NCBI GenBank assembly: GCA_001839685.1
Contig: MLAK01000660.1
Location: 104,951 to 168,950, forward strand
Origin: Tritrichomonas foetus
Lineage: Eukaryota; Parabasalia; Tritrichomonadida; Tritrichomonadidae
Length of the DNA: 64,000 nucleotides
Direction of reading: 5' to 3'
Under the pieces are notes generated by a model. The model worked only from the letters and a program-made list of their open reading frames with translations, did not search any database and was not told the DNA's origin. Both the position numbers and the translations under genes were made by a program. The stretch's first letter is position 1; each line of letters begins with the position of its first letter. Of this stretch, positions 50,617 to 60,785 are shown piece by piece.

Positions 50617-51804
50617 TCATTTCTTCAAATCTTTCAGCTGATTCAATTTCGACATAAAGCCTTTAACCGCATTCGAAACCGTTGATGCAACAGCCTCAAT
50701 CAAAGTTGGATCATGGTCCTTCCGCCACCACTGGTTTGCCTTACTAAGAAGTTGGTAAATATTCCTTATTTTTATGTTCTGTAGAATCTCCAAAGTTTCT
50801 GGATAGTCCTTTCCAACGAGATCGTCCATCACCATGTCGATTTGTGCTGCACCGACGTAGAACTCATAATCTACAATGTTTTCAAATTGAGTGAATAAAG
50901 AATCCCAAATTTGAAGGAGTTCTGGAAGAGTATATTCTTGTGAAAACATTAACGAAAACCAGCGATAGCAATAGCACACGCATGGGATTTTATATTCTGT
51001 TATGATTTTGAAAGCTTGTGGAACATGCTTTTCAAGAATTGTATTGAAACCATCAAGCTTACCCAGCAAAATGGAAGAACGATCATCTGTTGTAAATAAA
51101 TCCTTCATTTCGGTGGACGAAACAAGCTGGTGAAGCATGTGAAATGAAACTGCTTCGGCAACAAAATCATCTTCAAATAGTGATTTTGCACTATGTGTTA
51201 CATAATAAAATGGCACAGCAAGTTCATTGAATCCTTGCATGTATGACATGTTTTTGTTGATGTTACCAAGAATATATAAAATCCTCTCCAATCTTCTCAG
51301 ATGGCCAGCATAAAGGTTCACTGAGCCGCTGGATGATCCATCATCATCTGTGCATGGAAGCAGATATATATGCCGGCCGGTTCGAACAATATCTCCGTGA
51401 ATGAGGGCCATCATGGCATTGTCACCAACGCCAAAAACTTCTATGTCTGTAATGTGAGCTTCAAAGCGTTTTGTGAGCCAATCTCCAATATTGCAAACAT
51501 CGACATATGTTTGATAAAGCGTGACTAGCTCTTGTAATGTTTCGGGCCACTGTTTAGCGTTTTTCGGATATATTCCGAGTAAGACTAGCCAAGCGAGGCA
51601 GCGATCTTCTGGTTGCGCATAATCTAATCCAAGTGCTGTAAGCTCTCGTATTTTATTTGTGTCGATTGAGTCATCTTGTCCAGGTTGAACAAGTGGAAGG
51701 ATAAGAAATTGTGGAGATTCTCGTGGAATGTTATCATCGTTTTCCTCCATGTGAATTGATAAAATTGCACGATACTGAAGTTTGTGAGATATATTGCGAA
51801 TCAT
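50617..51804 (-). CDS. TBC-domain Rab GTPase-activating protein, TBC1D13-like
   Basis: The product is 395 residues, nearly all TBC domain. The dual catalytic fingers are present: IHGDIVRT (D138, R141) for the arginine finger and YMQGFNEL (188-195) for the glutamine finger. The context YMQGFNELAVPFYYV resembles TBC1D13 (YVQGMNEIxxPIYYV). Later helices YRWFSLMFSQEYTLPELLQIWD are also typical of TBC proteins. It would stimulate GTP hydrolysis by a Rab in endosomal or Golgi traffic. The start may instead be the ATG at 51750 (MEENDDNIPRES), as the first 18 residues look less conserved. The C-terminus is short and basic. Confidence 0.92.
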   Translation of the reverse strand: MIRNISHKLQYRAILSIHMEENDDNIPRESPQFLILPLVQPGQDDSIDTNKIRELTALGLDYAQPEDRCLAWLVLLGIYPKNAKQWPETLQELVTLYQTYVDVCNIGDWLTKRFEAHITDIEVFGVGDNAMMALIHGDIVRTGRHIYLLPCTDDDGSSSGSVNLYAGHLRRLERILYILGNINKNMSYMQGFNELAVPFYYVTHSAKSLFEDDFVAEAVSFHMLHQLVSSTEMKDLFTTDDRSSILLGKLDGFNTILEKHVPQAFKIITEYKIPCVCYCYRWFSLMFSQEYTLPELLQIWDSLFTQFENIVDYEFYVGAAQIDMVMDDLVGKDYPETLEILQNIKIRNIYQLLSKANQWWRKDHDPTLIEAVASTVSNAVKGFMSKLNQLKDLKK

Positions 51805-52386
51805 TTAAAAAGTTATTCAAAATTGTAGTAACCGAAATTTTCACACAATATTCAATACTTTATAAATCCCTAATAGAATTGATCCAATTCATTTGACTTC
51901 AAAATGACATTGCAATTTTTTTTTTTCAATCTATAAATGGTTATTAATTATGAGACATATCGTTTTCTTTCTGAAAATATGTCAATTCTCCAAAACTCAA
52001 AATTTCGCAAGAATGGTGATTTCTCAGACATCCAAAATCCAATAAATATGATATTTGAGTTGTCTTTTTCGGGCTTTCATGATAAATTTAATGAGAAATC
52101 TATAATTAAATCTAATGATTGTATTTCCATGAAGTTTTCATTTTCATTGTTTTTATGACAGGATATCATATAAGAAAGACTATTCAACATTGAAAATGTT
52201 GTACCTCATACCTATTCCTATTTCACATTTAAATAGATACTGAGGTATTCTAGAAATAGAAACAACAAATAAAATTAAAAAGAGATGGTAAAAAAACTGA
52301 TCTAATATTTAATTACAAACAATTAATGAATCACACACTCAAATAAAACAATTAACTCAAACAATTAAATAACATGAAGCAACATA
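51805..52386. other. Intergenic, nothing recognised
   Basis: About 580 bp, A/T-rich. The open frame at 51937-52158 has no domain content. Confidence 0.6.
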
Positions 52387-53892
52387 TTAAATGTCAAAGA
52401 AATCGTCATCATCGTAATCATCATTGAACGATCCATGATTGTTTCCAAGTGACCGAGCAAAACTTTCCAGTTTATTCCATTCTGTGTCAAATTCTTGATC
52501 ATGATTCTCACTTCTTTTGTCTTTTTCATTTTCGTCATTTTGAATATCTTCAAAATTTCCATTTTGTGTGGTTTTATTCTCGTGATTGAACACATTATTA
52601 TAACTTTCTTCGCTGTCGTTTTCGTCTTCGTCATCATCATTTGTTTTAAAGAATCCATCTTCATCAGAACAAAACTCATTATTGTTGTTAGATGAATAAG
52701 AAATTCCAAAAGTTTGTTCTCTTAATCGTCTTCTTAAAGTAATTCTATCTGGCTCGTATTGTTTTTTCTCTTCTATTGCAGCTTTTTGTCTCGCTTCAAA
52801 ATTAAACTCACCATCTTCTTCTTCATCAACATCTAATATATCTTTTTCATTGATTTTCTTCATTGTTTCCCTTAATTTATCAATCATTGAGTAATTCACG
52901 CTGAATATGAAATCGCAATTACAAACTTCGATTAACGCTTGATCATGTAAATGTGCGTTGTATTGGCTATCAACTTCGATTCCATCAACCTTCAATGAAA
53001 CTTCACCTACATTATGTAAATAGAAATTTAAGTCTTCTTTTATATCAATTAAGAACAAAACTTGATTGTTTATTTTACGATTTTGATATTCTTGGAAATC
53101 ATTCAAATCGATATCGACATCTTCTTCAAAAGTTTTATCACCAATAACAAAGATTTTCTGGTCAATTGGAATCACTCTATCTTTTGTCATTAAAGTGGCA
53201 AAAATTAAAAAACTTTGTGGTTGCAAAAGTGTTCTTAAATCATTGTTCACTTCATCGATTGGCAAATTCGCAATTGAATCTTCCATGTGAACTCTTCCTT
53301 CAGTGATTGATCTGTCGTTCATAAAATCAAAAGTACTATTCAAAAAGTTAAAATCAGATTTTGACAAACATGCTTGATCAAATTCATCATCAGTAAATGA
53401 ATCAATATTATACATTCTTTCAAGCTGTGCATAAAATGTTGCATATGATTTAACTGTTGATGAAATTTTATCAAAATTGCAATGTGAATTTTGTTCGATT
53501 TGGGAAATTAATGAATGAATTGGATGATTTCCACTAAATAAATATCTGTAATTTTGGCATAGTACTGATGCTGGAATTTCATTTTGAAAGCGAGAAAGAA
53601 GGAGTATGAAATATTCCTCTTCGTCAGATAATGGCAATCTTTTTGATCCTAAATTTCGAAAGCTTGCTTCTTTCAAATATTCATCGGCCAATGGACTAAA
53701 TAAAATTTTCATGATTCGTTCTTCGATATAGTTTTGGTTAATTTGGGGATTATCGACTAATTGTTGTTGTTGTTGAATAATGTCGTAAATTTGATCGACT
53801 GAATAAAAAGCAAGATTATAGATAATCAAATTGTCGAGCGATTTTAAGTCGTTTTCGTCGAGTGTGAGTTGATTTTGTTCATTGGTGTTCAT
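52387..53892 (-). CDS. MCRS1-like FHA-domain protein
   Basis: The product is 501 residues. An N-terminal helical region includes LPLSDEEEYFILLLSRF and SFTDDEFDQACL, resembling the N-terminal and linker parts of microspherule protein 1. Residues about 235-340 look like its FHA domain: VIPIDQKIFVIGDKTFEEDV, then DIDLNDF, 'NFYLHNVGEVSLKVDGIEV' and ALIEVCNCDFIFSVN, following MCRS1's order (GRATKDNQIDVDL, FxIxNxGxxxIYIDGRPV, VVEIxxLRFVFLIN). The phosphopeptide-binding Arg/Ser of typical FHA domains is not obvious. The C-terminus is acidic and disordered (Asn/Asp/Glu-rich), ending DDYDDDDFFDI. MCRS1 belongs to chromatin complexes such as INO80 and NSL. It is head-to-head (183 bp) with the next gene. 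Confidence 0.75.
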   Translation of the reverse strand: MNTNEQNQLTLDENDLKSLDNLIIYNLAFYSVDQIYDIIQQQQQLVDNPQINQNYIEERIMKILFSPLADEYLKEASFRNLGSKRLPLSDEEEYFILLLSRFQNEIPASVLCQNYRYLFSGNHPIHSLISQIEQNSHCNFDKISSTVKSYATFYAQLERMYNIDSFTDDEFDQACLSKSDFNFLNSTFDFMNDRSITEGRVHMEDSIANLPIDEVNNDLRTLLQPQSFLIFATLMTKDRVIPIDQKIFVIGDKTFEEDVDIDLNDFQEYQNRKINNQVLFLIDIKEDLNFYLHNVGEVSLKVDGIEVDSQYNAHLHDQALIEVCNCDFIFSVNYSMIDKLRETMKKINEKDILDVDEEEDGEFNFEARQKAAIEEKKQYEPDRITLRRRLREQTFGISYSSNNNNEFCSDEDGFFKTNDDDEDENDSEESYNNVFNHENKTTQNGNFEDIQNDENEKDKRSENHDQEFDTEWNKLESFARSLGNNHGSFNDDYDDDDFFDI

Positions 53893-54061
53893 TCTGACAT
53901 GTTATATCAAAAAATAACCTCTTTCCCAGATTCTACCTATAGAATTGGAGGCTATTTAAATTCAGAATTTTGGGTTATCGGGAGTGATATTTCTTGTCAC
54001 ATTTAGCCGTTTATATTCAAAAATCTAAAATCAATGGTGCATTTATGGATTTAAAAAGTTA

Positions 54062-54066
54062 TCATT
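54062..54066 (+). promoter_or_regulatory. Initiator-like TCATT before the TCAF-like gene
   Basis: It fits TCA[C/T][A/T]; the A lies 12 bases before the ATG. The 183-bp spacer also serves the divergent MCRS1-like gene. Confidence 0.55.
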
Positions 54067-54075
54067 TATTTTGAA

Positions 54076-55173
54076 ATGGGCTGCGGTGCAAGTAAAGTTT
54101 CTAATTATGATCAAGAAAACCATAAATCAAAATCACCTCAAAAAACTAAAAGCCAATTAAAGCCAGGAAAACTTTTAAGTTTGGATGATTTTGATGAATC
54201 AGAAATTGTGAAATCTCATGAAAATACATATAATATATTAATTAATAGAATCAAAGCTATTCGTTGTCCAAATAGAATTTCTCCACCTTTAGTAATGACA
54301 AAAGCATCCACTCCGATTTTTGTATCAATAATTGATAACATTTCTGATACAACTGATATAAACGTGCGTCTTCCAATTGTTTCAGCTGTATCGTTCAAAC
54401 TTGCACGCATTTTATGTTTTGGAAGTTATGAATTTTTAACCATTGGTAATTTCAAAGGTGAAGATACAAGTTTATTTTTCAGAAACTGTTTCGATTGGTT
54501 ATTCTCAAATGTCCAACAGAAAACATCAATTCTCTTTATTGGATTTCCAGAAAAGTTAAATTCTGATCTCAAAAGATGCGTTGAATCTCAAAGTCATAAT
54601 GCAGAATTTGGTGATTCAAACTCTGATTTTAATTATTTCTGTTGTCTTGCTATTACAACTGATTCAAACATTTTCATTAATCGGGAAAAAGATTTATCAA
54701 ATTTTGTTGCAAGTGGTGGTGGTTTAATTTTATTCTACAAAGATAATTTCATTCATGCAAATTCATTTTTGGATAGATTTGGAATCAATTTTGAAAAAGA
54801 AATCGAAATCAATAATAATTATTCTGGAGTTCCCAAAAACACAAATCTTGTGAAATATTCTGTTTTTCATCGTCTATGTACAGAATACAAATATCACTTA
54901 GGGAAAGATGAATTTGATCGTTCGAAAATTCAAGAACTTGCATTAACTCTGAATTTTTATGTTTCTGCGTGTAGCAAGCCTTCTCAATTTCAAGAATTAG
55001 CAGTACTCCTTCCAATTTCATCAAAATTTCAAGAAAGAATTGATTATAAACAAAATGGCCTCGAAAAATCGGTGGCAATTCTTATAAAAAGTATACGTGA
55101 TCATATTCCATCTGAAATGGTTCATGATGTTCCATCTGATATACTTCAAGCCATAGAAAATGAAATTAATTAA
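54076..55173 (+). CDS. TCAF-like protein with predicted N-terminal lipid anchor
   Basis: The product is 365 residues. It begins MGCGASK, a strong candidate for myristoylation (Gly2) and palmitoylation (Cys3). A polar linker follows. Residues about 80-360 resemble the N-terminal domain of TRPM8-channel-associated factors and M60-type proteins: 'ARILCFGSYEFLTIGNF' followed by LFFRNCFDWLF, a strand-rich core, and NFVASGGGLILFYK, comparable to the YVxxGGGLLI segment of that fold. No metallopeptidase HExxH motif is present, so no protease activity is suggested. It would sit on the inner face of a membrane. The family link is moderate; the gene call is firm. Confidence 0.7.
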   Translation: MGCGASKVSNYDQENHKSKSPQKTKSQLKPGKLLSLDDFDESEIVKSHENTYNILINRIKAIRCPNRISPPLVMTKASTPIFVSIIDNISDTTDINVRLPIVSAVSFKLARILCFGSYEFLTIGNFKGEDTSLFFRNCFDWLFSNVQQKTSILFIGFPEKLNSDLKRCVESQSHNAEFGDSNSDFNYFCCLAITTDSNIFINREKDLSNFVASGGGLILFYKDNFIHANSFLDRFGINFEKEIEINNNYSGVPKNTNLVKYSVFHRLCTEYKYHLGKDEFDRSKIQELALTLNFYVSACSKPSQFQELAVLLPISSKFQERIDYKQNGLEKSVAILIKSIRDHIPSEMVHDVPSDILQAIENEIN

Positions 55174-55653
55174 TCATAATTAATTGATTTTCCATATAAA
55201 GTTCAACTTTAAAGTCTAGATAAATACAAAACAAGTTTGCAAGTGCTTCTATGATTTCTATACAGCCGAGAGGAATAATGTCAACCAGGACTCATATTTT
55301 TATCTAACCTCATCAATACTCACTTTTAAGTTAATTATAATACTTCTTCTATGTGATGAATTCATGCCAAAATTGTGATTCAAAACGATATCATTTTTAT
55401 ATTAATTAATTCTTCATTTAAGAAGGACGATTTTGATATATAAAATTCGCATTGCATCTAAAAAGAAGACTATCAAAACAGGTTTATTAATGTTTCATTT
55501 TGTGTTTGTAGTTAAGATTATGAGATAATATTTCGAAAGAATGATCTAATTCGACTCATTTCGATTGCAAATTAATATGTTATATTTTATAAAAATGAAA
55601 AATCATTTTGTGGTATTCGTTATATTTTAATATTATAATATAGTAAAGTATTA
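55174..55653. other. Intergenic between convergent genes, nothing recognised
   Basis: About 480 bp, A/T-rich. Confidence 0.6.
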
Positions 55654-56379
55654 TTATTTACAACTTAAAATTTGGAATTCTTCCTGTCTAGCAATATATA
55701 TGCCACTCAGATAAATAGAATCCACTCTATTCAATAACGATTCAACTGATATTACCATCAGTTTTTGGCATGCATTCTTTCTAGCAAGTAAACCATATTG
55801 TACAATTCTCTCTCTATTAATTACTAACCGATACTGACTCGTTTTTGATGTATGTGCAACAACATTTATAACTTCCAAAAAGTTTAGAACTAAATATAAT
55901 CTTCTTTCTAAAGATTTTATGTCAGATTGATGATCATAAAAAATCTTTGCTGCTTGTCTCATTGATAATATTTCTACGCCTAAGAAGAAATACAAACCAA
56001 TAAAATTTAATGCTAAAGTTCCAAGAGATGGTGATGTTCCAGCATTAAACAATGAAGCTTGGCACTCGCACAGTGAAGTCATTTCCATATGTGCATATGT
56101 TTTCATTAATGTGTTTTCTATTTCATGTAATCCTACCCATGCAAGTCTTCCTCTCTCTATAACTCTACACACACCTAATGAAGTAAGCATGTTGAAAAAA
56201 TCATAAACTCTTCGATGTTGAACATCATGTTCACGAGCAATGTTCATGATAGAAATATTTTGTGGTTTTCTTAATTCATATTCTTTTACAACAGACCTAA
56301 ATACATACGATATTCCTAATGGTTGTTGTGTCTTAGTGATAGTCCTTCTTTGTCTTATTGTTAGTGTAGTTTCCATCAT
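55654..56379 (-). CDS. E2F-like transcription factor with two winged-helix segments
   Basis: The product is 241 residues. Residues about 20-86 form an E2F/DP-type winged helix: NISIMNIAREHDVQHRRVYD with the RRxYD DNA-recognition motif (56-60), then FFNMLTSLGVCRVIERGRLAWVG, as in E2F (VLEGIGLIxxxxxxxIQWxG). Residues about 122-187 repeat the pattern in weaker form (LERRLYLVLNFLEVINVV, then TSQYRLV; RRLYL at 159-163). Two such domains in one chain occur in the atypical E2F7/E2F8 group, which act as repressors without a DP partner. Here the spacing is tighter and the second motif lacks its Asp. No dimerisation or retinoblastoma-binding region is visible. A MMET double start leaves the exact ATG open. 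Confidence 0.72.
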   Translation of the reverse strand: MMETTLTIRQRRTITKTQQPLGISYVFRSVVKEYELRKPQNISIMNIAREHDVQHRRVYDFFNMLTSLGVCRVIERGRLAWVGLHEIENTLMKTYAHMEMTSLCECQASLFNAGTSPSLGTLALNFIGLYFFLGVEILSMRQAAKIFYDHQSDIKSLERRLYLVLNFLEVINVVAHTSKTSQYRLVINRERIVQYGLLARKNACQKLMVISVESLLNRVDSIYLSGIYIARQEEFQILSCK

Positions 56380-57881
56380 TTGTTCAAGTGTCTGAAATTA
56401 AAATAATGAAATGAATACTTCTAATTATAAGAATATAATTGGGAGAGTGTATTTCGTTTACATGCTTTCAATCAATTCAAAAGCAGAAGATATTGCTCAA
56501 TACAATTAAATAGTTTCAAATATTTGGAAGGATATTTGAAAGTGATTATTTTATCTTCCCTCGATGCCCTTCAAATAAGACCCGGCATTTGAATGATTTA
56601 TGTGTAGTTATTTGAACGAAAAAGGCTTTTGTGATATTATTTCGTATTTTCAGAAGAAAAGACGCAACTTTCAAGGTAGCATTGAAAATAGAGGAAATAA
56701 TGTCTAAATAATGTATACACTTTTCTACTCATAAAGGTTTATATAGCATAATAGGTGTAACTTATATTAAAATTGATGAAAATTGAGGTTAAAGAAAATC
56801 TTCATCTCAATGTATAAAAAAATAGAAACTTAGGAAATTTTGTAAGAAATGAAAATATATTCAGATGATAAAAAATTTAGATTTGATAAGTTAAAACAAA
56901 GTTATATCGCTGAACACGTCTTAAAAAATAATCATAGATATCAAATTTTGCTCTTAATTAAAGGCATGGTTTATTGGATGTGTAATTAACATTTTTGGAA
57001 ATCTTCTATACAACAAAAACAGAATAATGAACCATCGTTTCGAATAAATCACAATCATCTTAAATATTTATTTTGTTTCAAAATCATCATTTTTAATTGG
57101 TCAGAAAATCATGATATTTCCTTAATCAGAACGAATATTTTGGAATAAAAGGTCCTTTCTTGTTCTATGATAACATTTCGGAAAGTGATTTTCTCTTTTC
57201 TTTCCATTATTCGTAAAATCATTTTTGTGAACATTATTTCTATAGAAATTAAAGTATAACGCCTTTTTATACAAAAAAAGTGTACCATAATTCATATAAT
57301 ATTTGTTGAATGCTGTTACATTTCGTATAAAATTGTTAGTGTTATAACTATTATTAACTGTTAATCATGCTATATTTCTTATTTCTTTTTTCTTTTCCGA
57401 AGACGCTCAATGGATGGAACTGTTGAGTGAATTTATTCCAAAAAGAGATTTATAAAAAAAACTTTTTTGAATAAATTATTTTTTTTATATCATTTCATAT
57501 ATGAAATGGAACTTGAATATTTCAGAAACACTGCGTGATTTTTTCTCAATTAATCTGTGTTTATTTTTTCTTTACTTAATTTCAATATAAAATCTCACAA
57601 ATAGTTCGAATACTGAATTATTGAATAGATAATTCATCAATTTTATCTATGTAGATAACGCCCATCTAATTCCACAAAATGCTTTTTTTGTCTAATTAGA
57701 ATATGTTTTCTCTATTTAAATATGAAGGAAGTCATTGATCATATTCTGTGAACTGAAATAAAGATTTATTATATTAAAGTGTTAGAAAGTGTCTATTTTT
57801 TATGAAAAAGATTAAAATGTCATGAACCCTTACAGTATTTCATAACAAAATATATTTTTAAGAAATTTACATGAGATATTC
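56380..57881. other. Long AT-rich intergenic region, nothing recognised
   Basis: About 1.5 kb without a supported gene. It includes the presumed promoter of the E2F-like gene. Confidence 0.6.
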
Positions 57882-57995
57882 TTCATGATTGTTTATATTC
57901 TTCATGATTGTTTATATTCTTCATGATTGTTTATATTCTTCATGATTGTTTATATCCTTCATGATTGTTTATATCCTTCATGATTGTTTATATCC
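57882..57995. repeat. 19-bp minisatellite, six copies
   Basis: The unit is TTCATGATTGTTTATATTC. The first three copies end in ATTC and the last three in ATCC, then the array breaks off at TTCATGAGGG. It directly abuts the broken 3' end of the kinase relic. Confidence 0.95.
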
Positions 57996-58870
57996 TTCAT
58001 GAGGGATACTATTGTGTTTGATCTTTTTGTTAATAAAAATAAAAGTAAATCACCAAATGAAAAAACATCAACTTTGTTTGTATAATGGTCATCTTCTTTC
58101 AATTGTTCAGAAGACATATATCAAATTTTTCAAATATTTTATGTGTGTGTGGTAAAAGATACTAACGCTGAGATTCCCAAATCGCAAATTATTGCATGAT
58201 TATCAGATGTGAGTAAAGTATTTTCTGGTTTCAAATCTCGATGTATGATACCACGGTCATGAAGATATTTCATTGCTGAACAGACTTCGAGAATAATTAG
58301 TTTGATTTGCTGCTTATTTAATGGAGAAATTTTTATTCAAATTGTATTCACAATATTATAAAAAGACTGAAGAGGGATTTTTGGAATCACCATAGCAAAT
58401 TACATATGTTTTGAAAAGATTGGAGACTGTTATTAGGCTCTTTATTTCAAATTTGTTGACGAATAAGATCAACTAAGTTATGGGTATTTTCGCTGGGATT
58501 CCCTTTTTCAGCAATATTTTGCTATCTTCACTGGGTGAAACTTTGAGAGTCTTCAATGCATAGAATTCTGTGACTGAAACTTGAATAACTTGATCTGAAC
58601 CTCCTTCTCCTATTTGAGCAATGTGTGTGAGGTTGTGAATTTCTATAGTTGACATTATTTGAGCTTTTGAAGTTTCAGGAATATTATCTGTTGAATACTG
58701 GTTCTGTGTGTTCATTGATTCTTGATGTTTATTATTACAAATCGATGCTTTTTTGCTTCAGTAATCAATGATAGTAATCTATTGATGTCTTCTTCTTTAT
58801 TTTCATCGATTTCTTTGATATTGTTGAATTCATTTTCTAAATGTGAAATGTTATTTCCACTCTAGAAATA
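57996..58870 (-). pseudogene. Relic of an RCC1-kinase paralogue (kinase part)
   Basis: Read on the minus strand, coding-like fragments follow the order of the kinase at 20730-22989. They are a coiled-coil-like piece (ISHLENEFNNIKEIDENKEE), the glycine-loop region IGEGGSDQVIQVSVTEFYALKTL (compare IGRGGSSKVMKVSCQKFYALKIL), MKYLHDRGIIHRDLKPENTLL, a DLG-bearing segment (IICDLGISAL) and SSEQLKEDDHYTNKVDVFSFG. Frames change between fragments, stops interrupt them, and the middle (helix C to E) is shortened. The end runs into the 19-bp minisatellite. The RCC1 part is missing. It is a decayed duplicate whose living relative is in the same window. Confidence 0.85.
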
Positions 58871-59438
58871 AAATATAACATACTCCTCCAAGACCCGGCT
58901 AATGACAGAATATAGTGTCAAAGTGAGACATAATTCCATTGAATTTAAATAAGTTGTATTGGCAATGATTCGTTGCCATCGAGTCAACAGAATATTTGAA
59001 TCTTTTCAGAATGTCTCCACGCTTTTGGTATTCATTCGAGATAATATTCGCTCATTTGGGGGCCTAAATTATATGTTACTCATGCCAAACCCATCCCAAA
59101 TCAAGGCAGATTCACTCGTTGTGACTTTTCCAGATTCTATATTTTCCCGAGTGAATTTATTTCATATGAAAAATCGCTTGTCAACTGTTCATTATTTGTT
59201 GAAAAATATTTTATTGGGATTTTCCCATAAAATGTCGAAAAATACCATATCATACCTATAATATGAACATCATAGACTAAGCACAGTATGTAGTAAGTAT
59301 TAGCGGATGAGATAAAACAAAAGGTGTTTTTCATTAGGCAGTAGCAATTGGAAGAAAGATTCCCCCGCATTTTAGTAACACAAAATAGATAAAAAAAATA
59401 TGTGGATATCGAAATTTTTACTCATATTATTCTATTTC
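58871..59438. other. Intergenic, nothing firm
   Basis: About 570 bp. A roughly 98-codon + frame here (ending 59261) has no recognisable domain, and I do not support it. Confidence 0.5.
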
Positions 59439-60236
59439 TCATTGCGGGCATGCGGTGAGCGCTGTCATTGTTATCTTCAATGGGTCGCTTACGTGCGGCA
59501 AAAACTCTTTCTGGATCACTTCAAGAGTGTCAAGAAGGAGATCTTTGACATCGCCATGGCAAATCGGGCGTGGCTTTCGTCCGTCGAGTTCCCAAAGTTT
59601 TCCGTCGACTTGTGTGAATGTTACAAAGTGCGTATCTACATTATCGGGAATTGGAATATCGCTTTTGTTTGCTGCTTCCTCGTGAAGTGTGAAAAGTTCG
59701 CTGTCGTTATAAATGGTCGCTGCTCTTTCAATTTGTGTCAAATTGGCAGTTTTTGTGGCAAATTTAGAAAACCAAGAATTTTCAACAATCTTCACATTAT
59801 TTAAATTGTTCATAATACTATGAATAACACCAATTGCTCCACATGCATTTGAAACAGTTTGTAAAGTGAACCATGGTAAATTTTGATTCATATTTTCGTT
59901 TTCGATTTGGCCGTCGTTTTTGTGTCGTGTTTCAAGGTATCCATTCTTTTCTCCGATTGGAAACAAAAGCATAACCGAATAAACCGGGTGAGGGACAAAT
60001 GCGGCCATTTCTGGATCGAATGAAAAAACGTCTGAAAAAGTGGCTGATGATGGGTCGAGACCGAGTTTTGTTACGTATTTCAACAATTCTTCCGGATCAT
60101 TCGATAGCGGGACGACTTTTTTGGTTTGATTATCGTTTTGATTGTTGGATTCTTTCTGCGCTAATGTTTCATCAAATGGGCGGTGGTGTGATGGCTCCCC
60201 GCCTTCTTTAGGCGAATTTTCTCTGCGTTCTTCTTT
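59439..60236 (-). CDS. Ubiquitin C-terminal hydrolase (UCH, peptidase C12), start codon unresolved
   Basis: The protein matches UCHL1/UCHL3 throughout: VVPLSNDPEELLKYVTKLGL (family WLPLEANPEV), DPEMAAFVPHPVYSVMLLFPI, the active-site block TVSNACGAIGVIHSI (catalytic Cys), DTHFVTFTQVDGKLWELDGRKP (catalytic His and Asp), and the C-terminal ITMTALTACP. It cleaves small adducts from ubiquitin's C-terminus. The reading frame is open from 60236, just after a TAG, but contains no ATG before the conserved core. An N-terminal extension of about 40 polar residues is therefore coding-like but unstarted. An ATG at 60261 lies in a different frame. A short intron, a frame error or loss of the start are possible. 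Confidence 0.88.
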   Translation of the reverse strand, partial: KEERRENSPKEGGEPSHHRPFDETLAQKESNNQNDNQTKKVVPLSNDPEELLKYVTKLGLDPSSATFSDVFSFDPEMAAFVPHPVYSVMLLFPIGEKNGYLETRHKNDGQIENENMNQNLPWFTLQTVSNACGAIGVIHSIMNNLNNVKIVENSWFSKFATKTANLTQIERAATIYNDSELFTLHEEAANKSDIPIPDNVDTHFVTFTQVDGKLWELDGRKPRPICHGDVKDLLLDTLEVIQKEFLPHVSDPLKITMTALTACPQ

Positions 60237-60785
60237 CTACATGTAAATTAAAATATGACATGAACTTGAATTTGACCTAATTTAGGTAATTCACCAAACA
60301 CTTTTCACTTCCTTCATGAATTATACTTTTATGACCAAATATAAATTCAATAATTTGCTTCTTTATGAGAAGATTCCTTTCAACATATAACTATATCTGT
60401 AATATAATTAATGCATTATGAATACATTCTAAGAATATCAATAAGACTGGCTAATAATATGGTTTTTATTACAATAATGTTTCATAAGAATTTAAATATT
60501 GATTTGAATGAAATATTGGGAAGATTTTTCATCACATATTGGTTTAACATTCGCAGTTATTTCATTGAATGGAAATGATGAAAGAAGATATTATGTGGAA
60601 TCAAAATTGATCTTGCTTTCAAAAAATATTCACTCCATTATTTCGGAATTGTGATATGAAAAGACATCAAAAAGAAATTTCTCAATAATATTTGATGAGA
60701 AACAACAACAACTAAATATATATACATATAAAGTATCACATATTCAAAAGGTTCAAATATTTCACATAAATCTTCAAATATTTGA
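60237..60785. other. Intergenic, may hold the 5' end of the UCH gene
   Basis: About 550 bp, A/T-rich. An ATG (60259-60261, minus strand) directly followed by TCATA lies close to the UCH frame but one base out of phase. No GTATGT or ACTAACACACAG was found on the minus strand. Confidence 0.5.
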
